Part shown: piece after piece, positions 25,873 to 33,533 of the stretch
Numbering within the stretch: position 1 is the first letter of the stretch
How the letters are laid out: every line of letters starts with the position of its first letter
NCBI RefSeq assembly: GCF_018449775.1
Contig: NZ_JAAVVB010000001.1
Coordinates: 930,001-994,000, forward strand
DNA from: Mucilaginibacter sp. dw_454
GTDB taxonomy: Bacteria; Bacteroidota; Bacteroidia; Sphingobacteriales; Sphingobacteriaceae
DNA: 64,000 nt
Direction: 5' to 3'
Translations under genes and position numbers: made by a program
Notes under the pieces: generated by a model
Told to the model about the DNA's origin: nothing
The model's input: only the letters and a program-made list of their open reading frames with translations
Database searches by the model: none

Positions 25873-27645
25873 ATGAAAAGAATAGCTACTCTACTCCTCT
25901 TTCTGATTATCCTGGTAACCGGCGTTAAAGCGCAGGAACAACCAGACACCAAACAATTGGCTGATAATCTTTTTCAGCGTTACGAGTATTTTAATGCTTT
26001 AAAAATATATTTGCGCCTGGCGGGTAAATCAAGTACAGATGGATTTATTGTTGAGCGTGTTGCCGATTGTTACCGTTTAATGGGCGATTATAACAACGCC
26101 GAGATATGGTATCAAAAAGCCATCGGCTATGGCGAAGCAGCCGTTATAGATCATTTTTATTATGCAGAAATATTGCTGCGTAATGAAAAGTTTAAACAAG
26201 CCCGCGACGAATATAAAGTTTACTATCAATCAGAAAACCACGAGCAACTGCCTTTTAAATTGGCCAGTTGCGATTCGGCCGAGAAATGGAAGAAAAATCC
26301 GTCGATTGCGTTTACTATTAAAAACGAACAAAAGCTAAACAGTAAATATTCTGATTGGGGGCTAAATTATTTTGGTAAAACCGATATGGTGTTTACCTCC
26401 GACAGAAAAATCAGTAATAACAGAAAAGATACCTATTATAGAAATGGCGATGGCTACTTTAATGTTTATCGCACTGACGGTAGCATGGTGACACCGTTTG
26501 CGCTGAAAACCAAAGGAAGCCCATTTTTTGATACTAAATATCACGTAGGCCCTATGATTTTCACCAATTCTGGAGACACGGCTTATATCACTATAACAAC
26601 TACTGTACCAAGCAAAAAGCTGCCTACAGATGTAAAGACACCGGATTATACAGAGAAGTTATATACCCGCCGTCTGGAGCTTATTATGGCTACTAAGGTA
26701 AAGGGACAGTGGGCCGCGTTTAAAAGCTTCCCATATAATAATCTAACCGAGTATTCGGTAGGGAATGCTGCATTATCGAAAGACGGCAATATCATTTATT
26801 TTACTTCTGATATGCCTGGCGGTGAGGGCAAAACCGATATCTGGTACTGCGTAAAACAAAGCGATGGCACGTGGGATCAGCCTGTGAACTGCGGTAAAAT
26901 GATCAACACCAAAGATGATGAGTCTTTTCCTAGCATAAGCGGCAATAGTCTGTATTTTGCCTCGAACGGATTACCCGGCATGGGCGGTTTAGACATTTTC
27001 AAAGCAAAGGGTAATAAAGCTACCTGGAGCAAACCCGTTAACCTGAAATATCCTGTAAATAGTACCAGTGACGATTTTTATTTTTTAACGAAAGATAGCT
27101 TGAGCGGCTACTTCTCATCAAATCGGGAAGGCGGACAAGGCAATGACGACATTTACAGCTTTGGTTATGTTGCACCTCCTGAGGTTATTGTCGACAAAAA
27201 ACCGGGCCTGACCGGTAAAGATATCAATGCAAATTTAAAGGTTCCTTCACCGCAACCGGTAACTGCTTTGTTAACCATGAAAAAAGGTGAAGGCATTATT
27301 CTGAATAATATTTACTATGATGTTAACAAGGCTGATATCCGCCCGGATGCAGCTGCCGAATTAAGAAGATTGGCCGCTGTGTTAAAACAACGTCCCAGCA
27401 TCCGCCTGGAAATCAGTTCACATACTGACTCTCGTGCCCCATCTAAATATAATATGATTTTATCTCAAAGACGTGCAGCATCCGCAGTGGCTTATTTGGT
27501 GAGATTAGGTATAGACAGACGCAGGCTTGTGCCTAAAGGTTATGGCGATACTCAACTCTTAAATAACTGCACCAAAGGCGAGTTTTGCACAGAAGAACAA
27601 CATCAGATTAACAGGCGAACCGAGGTGCATATCATTAGTGAATAG
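25873..27645 (+). CDS. TPR / PD40 propeller / OmpA-like protein (PorE-like)
   Basis: A 590-residue exported protein. After a signal peptide, TPR helices fill residues about 25-130, followed by PD40 propeller blades (for example DMVFTSDRK, NIIYFTSDMPGG, NSLYFASNGLPG, GYFSSNREGG). The end is an OmpA peptidoglycan-binding domain (about 470-590) with SSHTDSRAPSKYNMILSQRRA and NRRTEVHI. This domain order matches PorE-type proteins that link T9SS parts to the peptidoglycan. It lies 10 bases after the PorP gene and completes a three-gene operon. Confidence 0.9.
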   Translation: MKRIATLLLFLIILVTGVKAQEQPDTKQLADNLFQRYEYFNALKIYLRLAGKSSTDGFIVERVADCYRLMGDYNNAEIWYQKAIGYGEAAVIDHFYYAEILLRNEKFKQARDEYKVYYQSENHEQLPFKLASCDSAEKWKKNPSIAFTIKNEQKLNSKYSDWGLNYFGKTDMVFTSDRKISNNRKDTYYRNGDGYFNVYRTDGSMVTPFALKTKGSPFFDTKYHVGPMIFTNSGDTAYITITTTVPSKKLPTDVKTPDYTEKLYTRRLELIMATKVKGQWAAFKSFPYNNLTEYSVGNAALSKDGNIIYFTSDMPGGEGKTDIWYCVKQSDGTWDQPVNCGKMINTKDDESFPSISGNSLYFASNGLPGMGGLDIFKAKGNKATWSKPVNLKYPVNSTSDDFYFLTKDSLSGYFSSNREGGQGNDDIYSFGYVAPPEVIVDKKPGLTGKDINANLKVPSPQPVTALLTMKKGEGIILNNIYYDVNKADIRPDAAAELRRLAAVLKQRPSIRLEISSHTDSRAPSKYNMILSQRRAASAVAYLVRLGIDRRRLVPKGYGDTQLLNNCTKGEFCTEEQHQINRRTEVHIISE

Positions 27646-27741
27646 ACCGTAAATCAGCGTCGCTATATTTCTTAACCATTCAGTTTTTTATCACAAATTG
27701 GCGTTGTTGTACAATCTAGTTTAACAGCCAGGTTTTGTTTA

Positions 27742-27809
27742 TGTTCTTCAATTTCATCTGTTCATTTCTGTTCATTTTATACAATTGGCGAGTGTCAAAA
27801 AAATGAACA
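27742..27809. repeat. Weak relative of elements A/B with word TGTTCAT / TGAACA
   Basis: In the 212-base gap before the small gene at 27858, TGTTCTT starts at 27742, TGTTCAT at 27759 and 27769 (10-base spacing), and the opposite TGAACA at 27804 after an A7 run. A 10-base pair of words, then about 30 bases, then a word behind a homopolymer run is also the layout of the right half of elements A and B. No CGTGCGTG core is present, so the kinship is uncertain. Confidence 0.4.
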
Positions 27810-27857
27810 CGCGTTATTGCTTATTATTACGGTAATGTTTAACACACAACAAAATTC

Positions 27858-28223
27858 ATGAGCACAAACGACACTTCAGAAGGAACAATCCCTGTAGATC
27901 AGGCAAAACAAATGGTAGTAAACTGGCAGAGTTATATAGCTACTTCAGGGCAGAAATTCAACGTCAGGTCTTACCTGGTACCAATTGCAGCGTATAAAAA
28001 TCTCTTAATCAATAATCCTGATGCAGAGAACGTAAGAGTTTATATCGGCTTAAATGATGCGACGAATCCAGCAACAAGCCAAATATTACTTGTACCAATA
28101 GTAAATGGCGACGAAAAGCTAAATCGTGAAACGGGAGAAAGTAATGTTTATGATACTACAGTTCCGTGTCCGCCGGTATGTCCTACACCGCCAACACCAC
28201 CAGCTGGTAATTTAGAAAGTTAA
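27858..28223 (+). CDS. Small hypothetical protein with Pro/Cys-rich tail
   Basis: A 121-residue cytoplasmic-looking protein without signal peptide. An N-terminal helix (IPVDQAKQMVVNWQSYI) is followed by an alternating strand region (KFNVRSYLVPIAAYKNLL, VRVYIGLNDATN, SQILLVPIVNGDEKL) and a tail with PCPPVCPTPPTPP. I recognise the overall pattern as recurrent in Bacteroidota hypothetical proteins but no function is known. It is followed at 67 bases by a membrane protein and two-component genes on the same strand, and may be their target or partner. Confidence 0.72.
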   Translation: MSTNDTSEGTIPVDQAKQMVVNWQSYIATSGQKFNVRSYLVPIAAYKNLLINNPDAENVRVYIGLNDATNPATSQILLVPIVNGDEKLNRETGESNVYDTTVPCPPVCPTPPTPPAGNLES

Positions 28224-28290
28224 TTTTTTCAACGGATGTGTATTTATTAAGCTTTAAATGATATTTTAGAAGCTGTTAATACACATCCGT

Positions 28291-28953
28291 ATGCTTTTTT
28301 ATTTAATACTGGGCAGTTATGTTGCTGGTTTCAGTTGTTTAATACCCATTTTTATAGGTCTGCTTAGTTATAAAATATTAGACAGGTCATCAAAAACCGT
28401 ATTTTACTTTCTTATTACCTCTCTTGTTTCTGTCTCAATTAACACCTTACTTGCTAATCTGGGTAAATCGAATCTTTTTGCCTTTCATATATATCAGGTT
28501 TTTGAATTCTGTTTTGTATCATATTTTTACAGTGTAAGTGTAAAGGGACTAATGAGTAAATTATTCCCTTACCTTGTATTGATTTTTACCGCATTGTGCA
28601 TTTTTAACTTCTTTTACATACAAAAAGGACATAGCCAGTTTAACAGTTACACACGCTCATTGGAGGCTATAATTATTATCATTTATGCGGTTATTTATTT
28701 ACTTAAACAAAGCAGCACCGAAAACTCTTATCGTTTTGGCGATTTGCCAGACAATTGGGTAAATATTGCTTTATTGATATTTTACTCATGCACTTTTTTT
28801 GTTTTTGCATTTGCTAACCAATTGCTCACCGAAGGGTTATTTGTAAATTTTATTGCCTGGACATCGTATAACGCAGTTTTATTATTAGAAAATATATTAT
28901 TTTCCATAGCCTTCTATAAATGCAGAAAACAACCGATAATATCTTTGTATTAG
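28291..28953 (+). CDS. Hypothetical integral membrane protein, about seven helices
   Basis: A 220-residue hydrophobic protein with about seven predicted membrane segments and a short cytoplasmic tail (YKCRKQPIISLY). There is no enzymatic motif. Its last 34 bases overlap the start of the histidine kinase gene, a strong sign of translational coupling. Because the kinase itself has one membrane segment and no sensor domain, this protein is a candidate sensor or receptor module. This role is inference. Confidence 0.78.
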   Translation: MLFYLILGSYVAGFSCLIPIFIGLLSYKILDRSSKTVFYFLITSLVSVSINTLLANLGKSNLFAFHIYQVFEFCFVSYFYSVSVKGLMSKLFPYLVLIFTALCIFNFFYIQKGHSQFNSYTRSLEAIIIIIYAVIYLLKQSSTENSYRFGDLPDNWVNIALLIFYSCTFFVFAFANQLLTEGLFVNFIAWTSYNAVLLLENILFSIAFYKCRKQPIISLY

Positions 28954-29708
28954 TGCTTATAGCTACCGCGGGCACTGTACTGATGGTAGTTTCATTTATA
29001 CTGATCTATATTCGTAATCAAAATAAGTTGCTGCAACAGCGCCAAATGCTGCAACAAGCCGAGTTAATTCATCAAAAGGAATTGCTCCAGGTAGTGATCG
29101 AATCGCAGGAGGAAGAGCGTAAACGTATAGGGCGCGATTTACATGACGATGTTGGTGCCGCCATATCAAGTTTAAGGTTGATTATCGATATGTTTAAACC
29201 GTCTGTGGTTGATGACGCACATCTTAAATTTATAAGATCAAGCAAAGACATAATTGATAAAATGATGAACGATGTGCGACATATCTCACATAACTTATCG
29301 CCTACTGCATTAACTTATTACGGATTAGCTTTTGCCATTGAAGAGCAATGCACAATCATTAACCAGACAGGCAAATTAATGATTGATTTTGTTAATGATG
29401 CTAAGGATGTACTTGAAAATCTATCATTACCTGTGTCTACCGCATTGTATCGGGTTTTGGAAGAGCTGCTTAATAACACAATCAAACACGCCAGGGCTGG
29501 TAAAGCGGGCCTTAAATTTAAAGCTGACGATAATTTGCTGGTAATTGATTATAGTGACAATGGCGTGGGCGCAGAAACCAAGCTGGTAAGTAACGGTATT
29601 GGTATGCATAATATTGAAAGCAGGCTCACTGTAATTAACGCGAGCTACCATATCACTACCTCGCCCGGAAATGGATTCCGGATACAAATCAATTATCCTT
29701 TAACTTGA
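28920..29708 (+). CDS. Sensor histidine kinase, HisKA_3 / NarX-like type
   Basis: A 262-residue kinase with one membrane helix (residues 8-31), a coiled stretch rich in Gln, the HisKA_3 box ERKRIGRDLHDDVGAAIS with phospho-acceptor H75, and a HATPase_c domain (VLEELLNNTIKHA, YSDNGVG, GIGMHNIESR). It lacks an extracellular sensor domain. It overlaps the membrane protein gene before it, and the response regulator follows 13 bases after. It would phosphorylate that regulator in response to a cue received elsewhere, probably by the neighbouring membrane protein. Confidence 0.92.
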   Translation: MQKTTDNIFVLVLIATAGTVLMVVSFILIYIRNQNKLLQQRQMLQQAELIHQKELLQVVIESQEEERKRIGRDLHDDVGAAISSLRLIIDMFKPSVVDDAHLKFIRSSKDIIDKMMNDVRHISHNLSPTALTYYGLAFAIEEQCTIINQTGKLMIDFVNDAKDVLENLSLPVSTALYRVLEELLNNTIKHARAGKAGLKFKADDNLLVIDYSDNGVGAETKLVSNGIGMHNIESRLTVINASYHITTSPGNGFRIQINYPLT

Positions 29709-29721
29709 GTTCACCAGTTGT

Positions 29722-30393
29722 ATGAATAAGATCCCCGTATTTATTGTTGACGATCAAAATCTGTTCAGACAAAGCCTTGCATTATTAATTAGCAGTGTAG
29801 AGGAGTTTAATTTATTGGGCGATTTTGAAAGCGGCAATTCATTTGTGGATAAAATACCATATATAGTTAACAATCAACCACATGTAGCTATTATTGATAT
29901 GGACATGCCTGGCATGAACGGCATAGAATTAAACGAGATTTTGCATGAACAATTTCCGCAAATAAAGGTTATCATCTTATCTGTGCATATTAATCCCTCT
30001 TTAATTGCACAGATGATCCATGCTAAAGCATCAGCCTATCTGGAGAAAAATTGCGATAAGGAAGAGCTGATAATGGCTATACAGTCTGTATATAAAACAG
30101 GCTTTTATTTCAATAAAAGTGTTTTAAAAGCTATACAGGATAACGCTAACAAAAAAAATGCTGTCCAACAAACAATAGCCAACTTGCCGGTAAAATTAAC
30201 AAATCGCGAAAAACAGGTTCTTGAATACATTTGTAAAGAGTACAGTAATGCCGAGATTGCTCAAAGTATGTATCTAAGCTCACGAACTATTGAAGGACAT
30301 AGAATAAACTTATTAACAAAAACGGGATGTAGAAATACCGCCGGGTTAGTTTTATTTGCCATTAAGTACGGTTTTTATGTAATTCCGGTTTAA
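29722..30393 (+). CDS. Response regulator, NarL/LuxR type
   Basis: A 223-residue regulator. The receiver domain has the acidic pair at 10-11 (FIVDDQN), the phospho-acceptor D59 in AIIDMDMPGMNG, and the switch lysine in ASAYLEKN. A linker leads to the LuxR-type HTH (LTNREKQVLEYICKEYSNAEIAQ, SSRTIEGHRINLLTKTG) at about 155-215. It is the partner of the kinase encoded directly upstream. The repeat at 30403-30438 just after its stop is a possible binding site. Confidence 0.93.
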   Translation: MNKIPVFIVDDQNLFRQSLALLISSVEEFNLLGDFESGNSFVDKIPYIVNNQPHVAIIDMDMPGMNGIELNEILHEQFPQIKVIILSVHINPSLIAQMIHAKASAYLEKNCDKEELIMAIQSVYKTGFYFNKSVLKAIQDNANKKNAVQQTIANLPVKLTNREKQVLEYICKEYSNAEIAQSMYLSSRTIEGHRINLLTKTGCRNTAGLVLFAIKYGFYVIPV

Positions 30394-30402
30394 TAAAACC
30401 AC

Positions 30403-30438
30403 GTATAAATACCTGATTTTAAAAACACGTATTTATAC
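30403..30438. repeat. Inverted and direct repeat GTATAAATAC / GTATTTATAC
   Basis: GTATAAATAC at 30403-30412 and GTATTTATAC at 30429-30438 are perfect reverse complements. With flanks they also read as direct repeats (CACGTAT before, TGA after). They lie 9 bases past the response-regulator stop. A weak terminator hairpin or a pair of regulator sites would both fit. The rest of the gap to 30645 is AT-rich with no further structure that I could see. Confidence 0.45.
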
Positions 30439-30645
30439 TTGAAATGGAAAAAGTGAACAATAATGGGTAGAAAAGATTAGTTGTCGTTAATCAAAGAGAA
30501 ATAATAAGAGATAATATTTACTATAAAGAAATTATTCAACCTAAGTGCAAATTTAAAACACCAGGATATTACGTAGATATATAACGGTTATAAATGATAA
30601 ATGCGATAAGTAATAAGCGTTTATTAATTTAGTAGTTATAACCCC

Positions 30646-30912
30646 ATGGATAAAGTATATATCACCAATCATGTTAAATCAGAGATTTTAAACATTTGTG
30701 GTTTGCCAACTATTAGACCTTATAACTTAAATGGTTTTGCATCGCTATTTAGTTTAGGGATTAATAATAATGCCGACTGTGAAAAACTTGAGAGCAAGCT
30801 ACAATCAATTGCATTTCAATACGAGACGGGAAAAATGATTTCACCAAATACCATATCGAAAGATTTTACTGTAAATCAATGCATTAAATTAGTGTTATCA
30901 ATAGCAAACTAA
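30646..30912 (+). CDS. Small hypothetical protein upstream of STAND ATPase
   Basis: An 88-residue cytoplasmic protein of unknown family. It looks mainly helical (NHVKSEILNICG, CEKLESKLQSIAFQYETGK, NQCIKLVLSIAN). Low GC and close spacing (21 bases) to the STAND ATPase gene downstream make them a likely two-gene operon. A TAATTTAG box lies about 20 bases upstream. A role as regulator, adaptor or inhibitor of the ATPase is possible but not shown. Confidence 0.6.
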   Translation: MDKVYITNHVKSEILNICGLPTIRPYNLNGFASLFSLGINNNADCEKLESKLQSIAFQYETGKMISPNTISKDFTVNQCIKLVLSIAN

Positions 30913-30918
30913 TTATAT

Positions 30919-30924
30919 GGGAGG
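30919..30924 (+). promoter_or_regulatory. Strong Shine-Dalgarno (GGGAGG)
   Basis: GGGAGG lies 9 bases before the ATG at 30934. Bacteroidota genes rarely have such sites, and other starts in this window show none of this strength. It supports 30934 as the start. Confidence 0.6.
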
Positions 30925-30933
30925 AAATTATAG

Positions 30934-33492
30934 ATGAGTAAAATTTCACTGCCAAAATATGAAGAACTAAAAAAACTGCTATTAGTTAATGCTGGCATTG
31001 CTAATATTTTGCCGTCAGAGTGTCGCGCATTGTCTGATAGGGTTTACAAAAAAAACGGTAATCGTATCAGCGAAACCACATTTAAACGTATTTACGGATT
31101 TGCTTATAGCAAATACAACCCTTCCCTATTTACATTAAATGTGCTGGCTCGTTTTTGCAATTTTAAGGGATGGGATGACTTTTGTGAAAAACAAGACCAA
31201 AAGGCATCTGCTGCAACTACGAAAGAATTAAGCTGGAGATTGATACAGCAGAACGCAAGTAAAATAACCAATTTTACTTTACAGGCTCTAAAAAACAAAT
31301 CAGGTATTCCTTATAATCAAACCATTGATCGCGAATTTATCGATCATCATTTTGAAGAATTTATTAATTCAGAACATACCGGCACTGTTTTGACTGCGCC
31401 TGCCGGCTATGGCAAAACAATTGCGCTTTGTCAATGGGTTGAAAAGAAATTTGAAGTAGACGCGCTTAATGACGTTAATGATATCATTTTGTTATTTAGC
31501 AGTAATGCCATCATGAGTGCTTTAATGAGCGGTCGCGATATCCATGACTGGATGTTGGCGCTGCTTGGCTACCATGTAGAAAACGACATCAACGTTTTAA
31601 TGGATGTTAAACAACGCGGCAAGAGCAAATTTTATCTTATCATCGATGGTTTTGATGAGCATATGTTTAAAGGCGATCACTTTAGAGTGATCATGAATCA
31701 ATTAGTAGATATTTTTTCTTTTTATCAAAGCCATGACTGGTTTAAACTGGTACTTACTGCCCGGACAGCAACCTGGATAAACAATCGTCATGAATTTGAT
31801 ATTGGTACAGGCGGTTGGTATACCGGTTTTAAAAAAGACGATAATTGTATAAATGTACCATTGTTTAGCGTTCAGGAAATAAAATTACTGTGTCATCAGA
31901 TAAAGCCGGGTATTGAAGATTTTATATCGCTTAATGTGGTTGAAAATTTTAATCACCCATTATATTTCCAATTTTATTACCAACAGCATAAAGACAATTT
32001 TTTACAAAACAACATAGACCATCTTAGCTTCTATGAAACAATTTCTACTTTCATTCTGAAAAAGGTTTACCTGGGTCAATACTCTGCCGAAAAAATGTTA
32101 TTGATAAAGGGGCTGGTAGAGGAGTTAGATATAAGAAATGAGCATTACCAAATCAATAAATTAAAGGTTGCAAACATTTTAAAGAAATATCCGCATGCCT
32201 ACCAGGAGTTATTGAGCGTGGGTTTTGTGCGCGAGGTTAATACGAGCAGCATCCACCAATTTAACACGGATATATTATTTGGTAATAATGAGTTTATGGA
32301 GCACAGTATTGCCAAAACGTTGCTTTACGATAACAGTAACCTATTAGATGCCGACCTGATTAAAACCATTAACGAGCTATTTACGCTGAGTCCGCGTAAG
32401 GTAAATGTGCTTAAATGGTGTTTAATACATGCAATAAAAACCGGGCAGCTTAAAAGCGTAGAGAATATTATTGATGTGCATTTAAACACGAACGAGAAAT
32501 CAGAAATCATTACGTTCCTTGGCGAAGTTTTAGAAAGTGAGCATTCATCGTCCGGCAGAAATGACGCTTTAACTCAATACTTCAAACACTCTTTTAGCGA
32601 AAAACTATTCGATTATTTTTTTGGGCTGGAGTTAGTTAGTTCTGATTATAAGAAGTTCTTGCAGGTTTTACTTAGGTTTGAATTATCCAATAAAAACAAA
32701 ATACTTATTCACTCAGCTTTGGCCATAATAGCTGCCATGCAGCTTGATTTGAACGAATTGGAGGTAAATCTGGCCAAACTAAAAGCTTTTCCTAAAGCCG
32801 ATTTTGAGACGTTCCCGGTAAATCCGTTAACCTGCCTGGATGCTATTTTTTATCATTTAAAATATGGAATTATTAAAACAGAGGCCCTTACCGATCTCAC
32901 TAAGCTGTCTTTTAGTTCTCCGGGAGAAATAGTTAATTTTAAATGTACGGCAACCAACGACATGCTTTTTCTGCTAGGGCTACATACGTTGGCGCTAAGC
33001 AATAATCCACTTAAGCAGCTTAGATTTATTAAGTTTTTAAATCATAATTATTGTGCCGAGATGTCGGACAATCATAGTTCACAGTACAGGTTTTTTATTA
33101 AAACAATTGAAGCCAGCTCTTATTTTGTGATGGGTGAGCTGGAGAAGGTTTCGGAAATATATGAAGATATATCAATAAATTATAAAAAATGCCATACGTT
33201 GGCCACTTCTTATATGCGAATGGTATTTCATAGTTTGAAAATTAAGACTTTAGTAAACGCAGGTAAAGAAATCCAAATAGCAACAGAGATAAAACAGGTT
33301 AATAATATTGCCGCACAGTTTGGCTATAAATTTGCAAAACTGTATATATTATCCATATTATTAAAAAGCCCGATGCTTCAAAACTCTGCGCCGGAGTTAT
33401 ACCGACAGATCAATTATGATTTTAATAAATTAACCCGTGATAGCGGATTAAACCTCAAGCTCTTTTTAGAAACAATCACCATAAGGAAATAG
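30934..33492 (+). CDS. NACHT-like STAND ATPase with N-terminal HTH-like domain
   Basis: An 852-residue cytoplasmic protein. Residues 1-86 form a helical domain (NRISETTFKRIYGFAYSK, FTLNVLARFCNFKGWDDFCE) that recurs at the N-terminus of Bacteroidota proteins and resembles a DNA-binding HTH. Then comes a NACHT-like ATPase: Walker A APAGYGKT (155-162), Walker B FYLIIDGFDE (233-242) and LVLTARTATW as sensor near 273-282. The C-terminal 450 residues are helical, repeat-like, with no named family recognised. STAND proteins switch on when a ligand binds the C-terminal part; many act in anti-phage defence, others in regulation. Which applies here cannot be told from sequence. Confidence 0.78.
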   Translation: MSKISLPKYEELKKLLLVNAGIANILPSECRALSDRVYKKNGNRISETTFKRIYGFAYSKYNPSLFTLNVLARFCNFKGWDDFCEKQDQKASAATTKELSWRLIQQNASKITNFTLQALKNKSGIPYNQTIDREFIDHHFEEFINSEHTGTVLTAPAGYGKTIALCQWVEKKFEVDALNDVNDIILLFSSNAIMSALMSGRDIHDWMLALLGYHVENDINVLMDVKQRGKSKFYLIIDGFDEHMFKGDHFRVIMNQLVDIFSFYQSHDWFKLVLTARTATWINNRHEFDIGTGGWYTGFKKDDNCINVPLFSVQEIKLLCHQIKPGIEDFISLNVVENFNHPLYFQFYYQQHKDNFLQNNIDHLSFYETISTFILKKVYLGQYSAEKMLLIKGLVEELDIRNEHYQINKLKVANILKKYPHAYQELLSVGFVREVNTSSIHQFNTDILFGNNEFMEHSIAKTLLYDNSNLLDADLIKTINELFTLSPRKVNVLKWCLIHAIKTGQLKSVENIIDVHLNTNEKSEIITFLGEVLESEHSSSGRNDALTQYFKHSFSEKLFDYFFGLELVSSDYKKFLQVLLRFELSNKNKILIHSALAIIAAMQLDLNELEVNLAKLKAFPKADFETFPVNPLTCLDAIFYHLKYGIIKTEALTDLTKLSFSSPGEIVNFKCTATNDMLFLLGLHTLALSNNPLKQLRFIKFLNHNYCAEMSDNHSSQYRFFIKTIEASSYFVMGELEKVSEIYEDISINYKKCHTLATSYMRMVFHSLKIKTLVNAGKEIQIATEIKQVNNIAAQFGYKFAKLYILSILLKSPMLQNSAPELYRQINYDFNKLTRDSGLNLKLFLETITIRK

Positions 33493-33517
33493 GTGATCTG
33501 TCTTGCAGATCGCCTAT
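33489..33517. terminator. Bidirectional terminator between convergent genes
   Basis: A 12-bp stem with one G-T pair (ATAGGTGATCTG at 33489-33500, CAGATCGCCTAT at 33506-33517) and loop TCTTG. It overlaps the stop of the STAND gene and sits 17 bases from the stop of the convergent glycoside hydrolase gene. Confidence 0.75.
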
Positions 33518-33533
33518 TTATTAGCAATCGTAC

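Noticed and set aside
27646..27857. CRISPR-like array or tRNA in the gaps at 27646-27857, 30394-30645 and 59650-60182
   Set aside because: Repeats are too short and irregular for CRISPR, and no cloverleaf arms with a TTCGA/TTCAA loop were seen.
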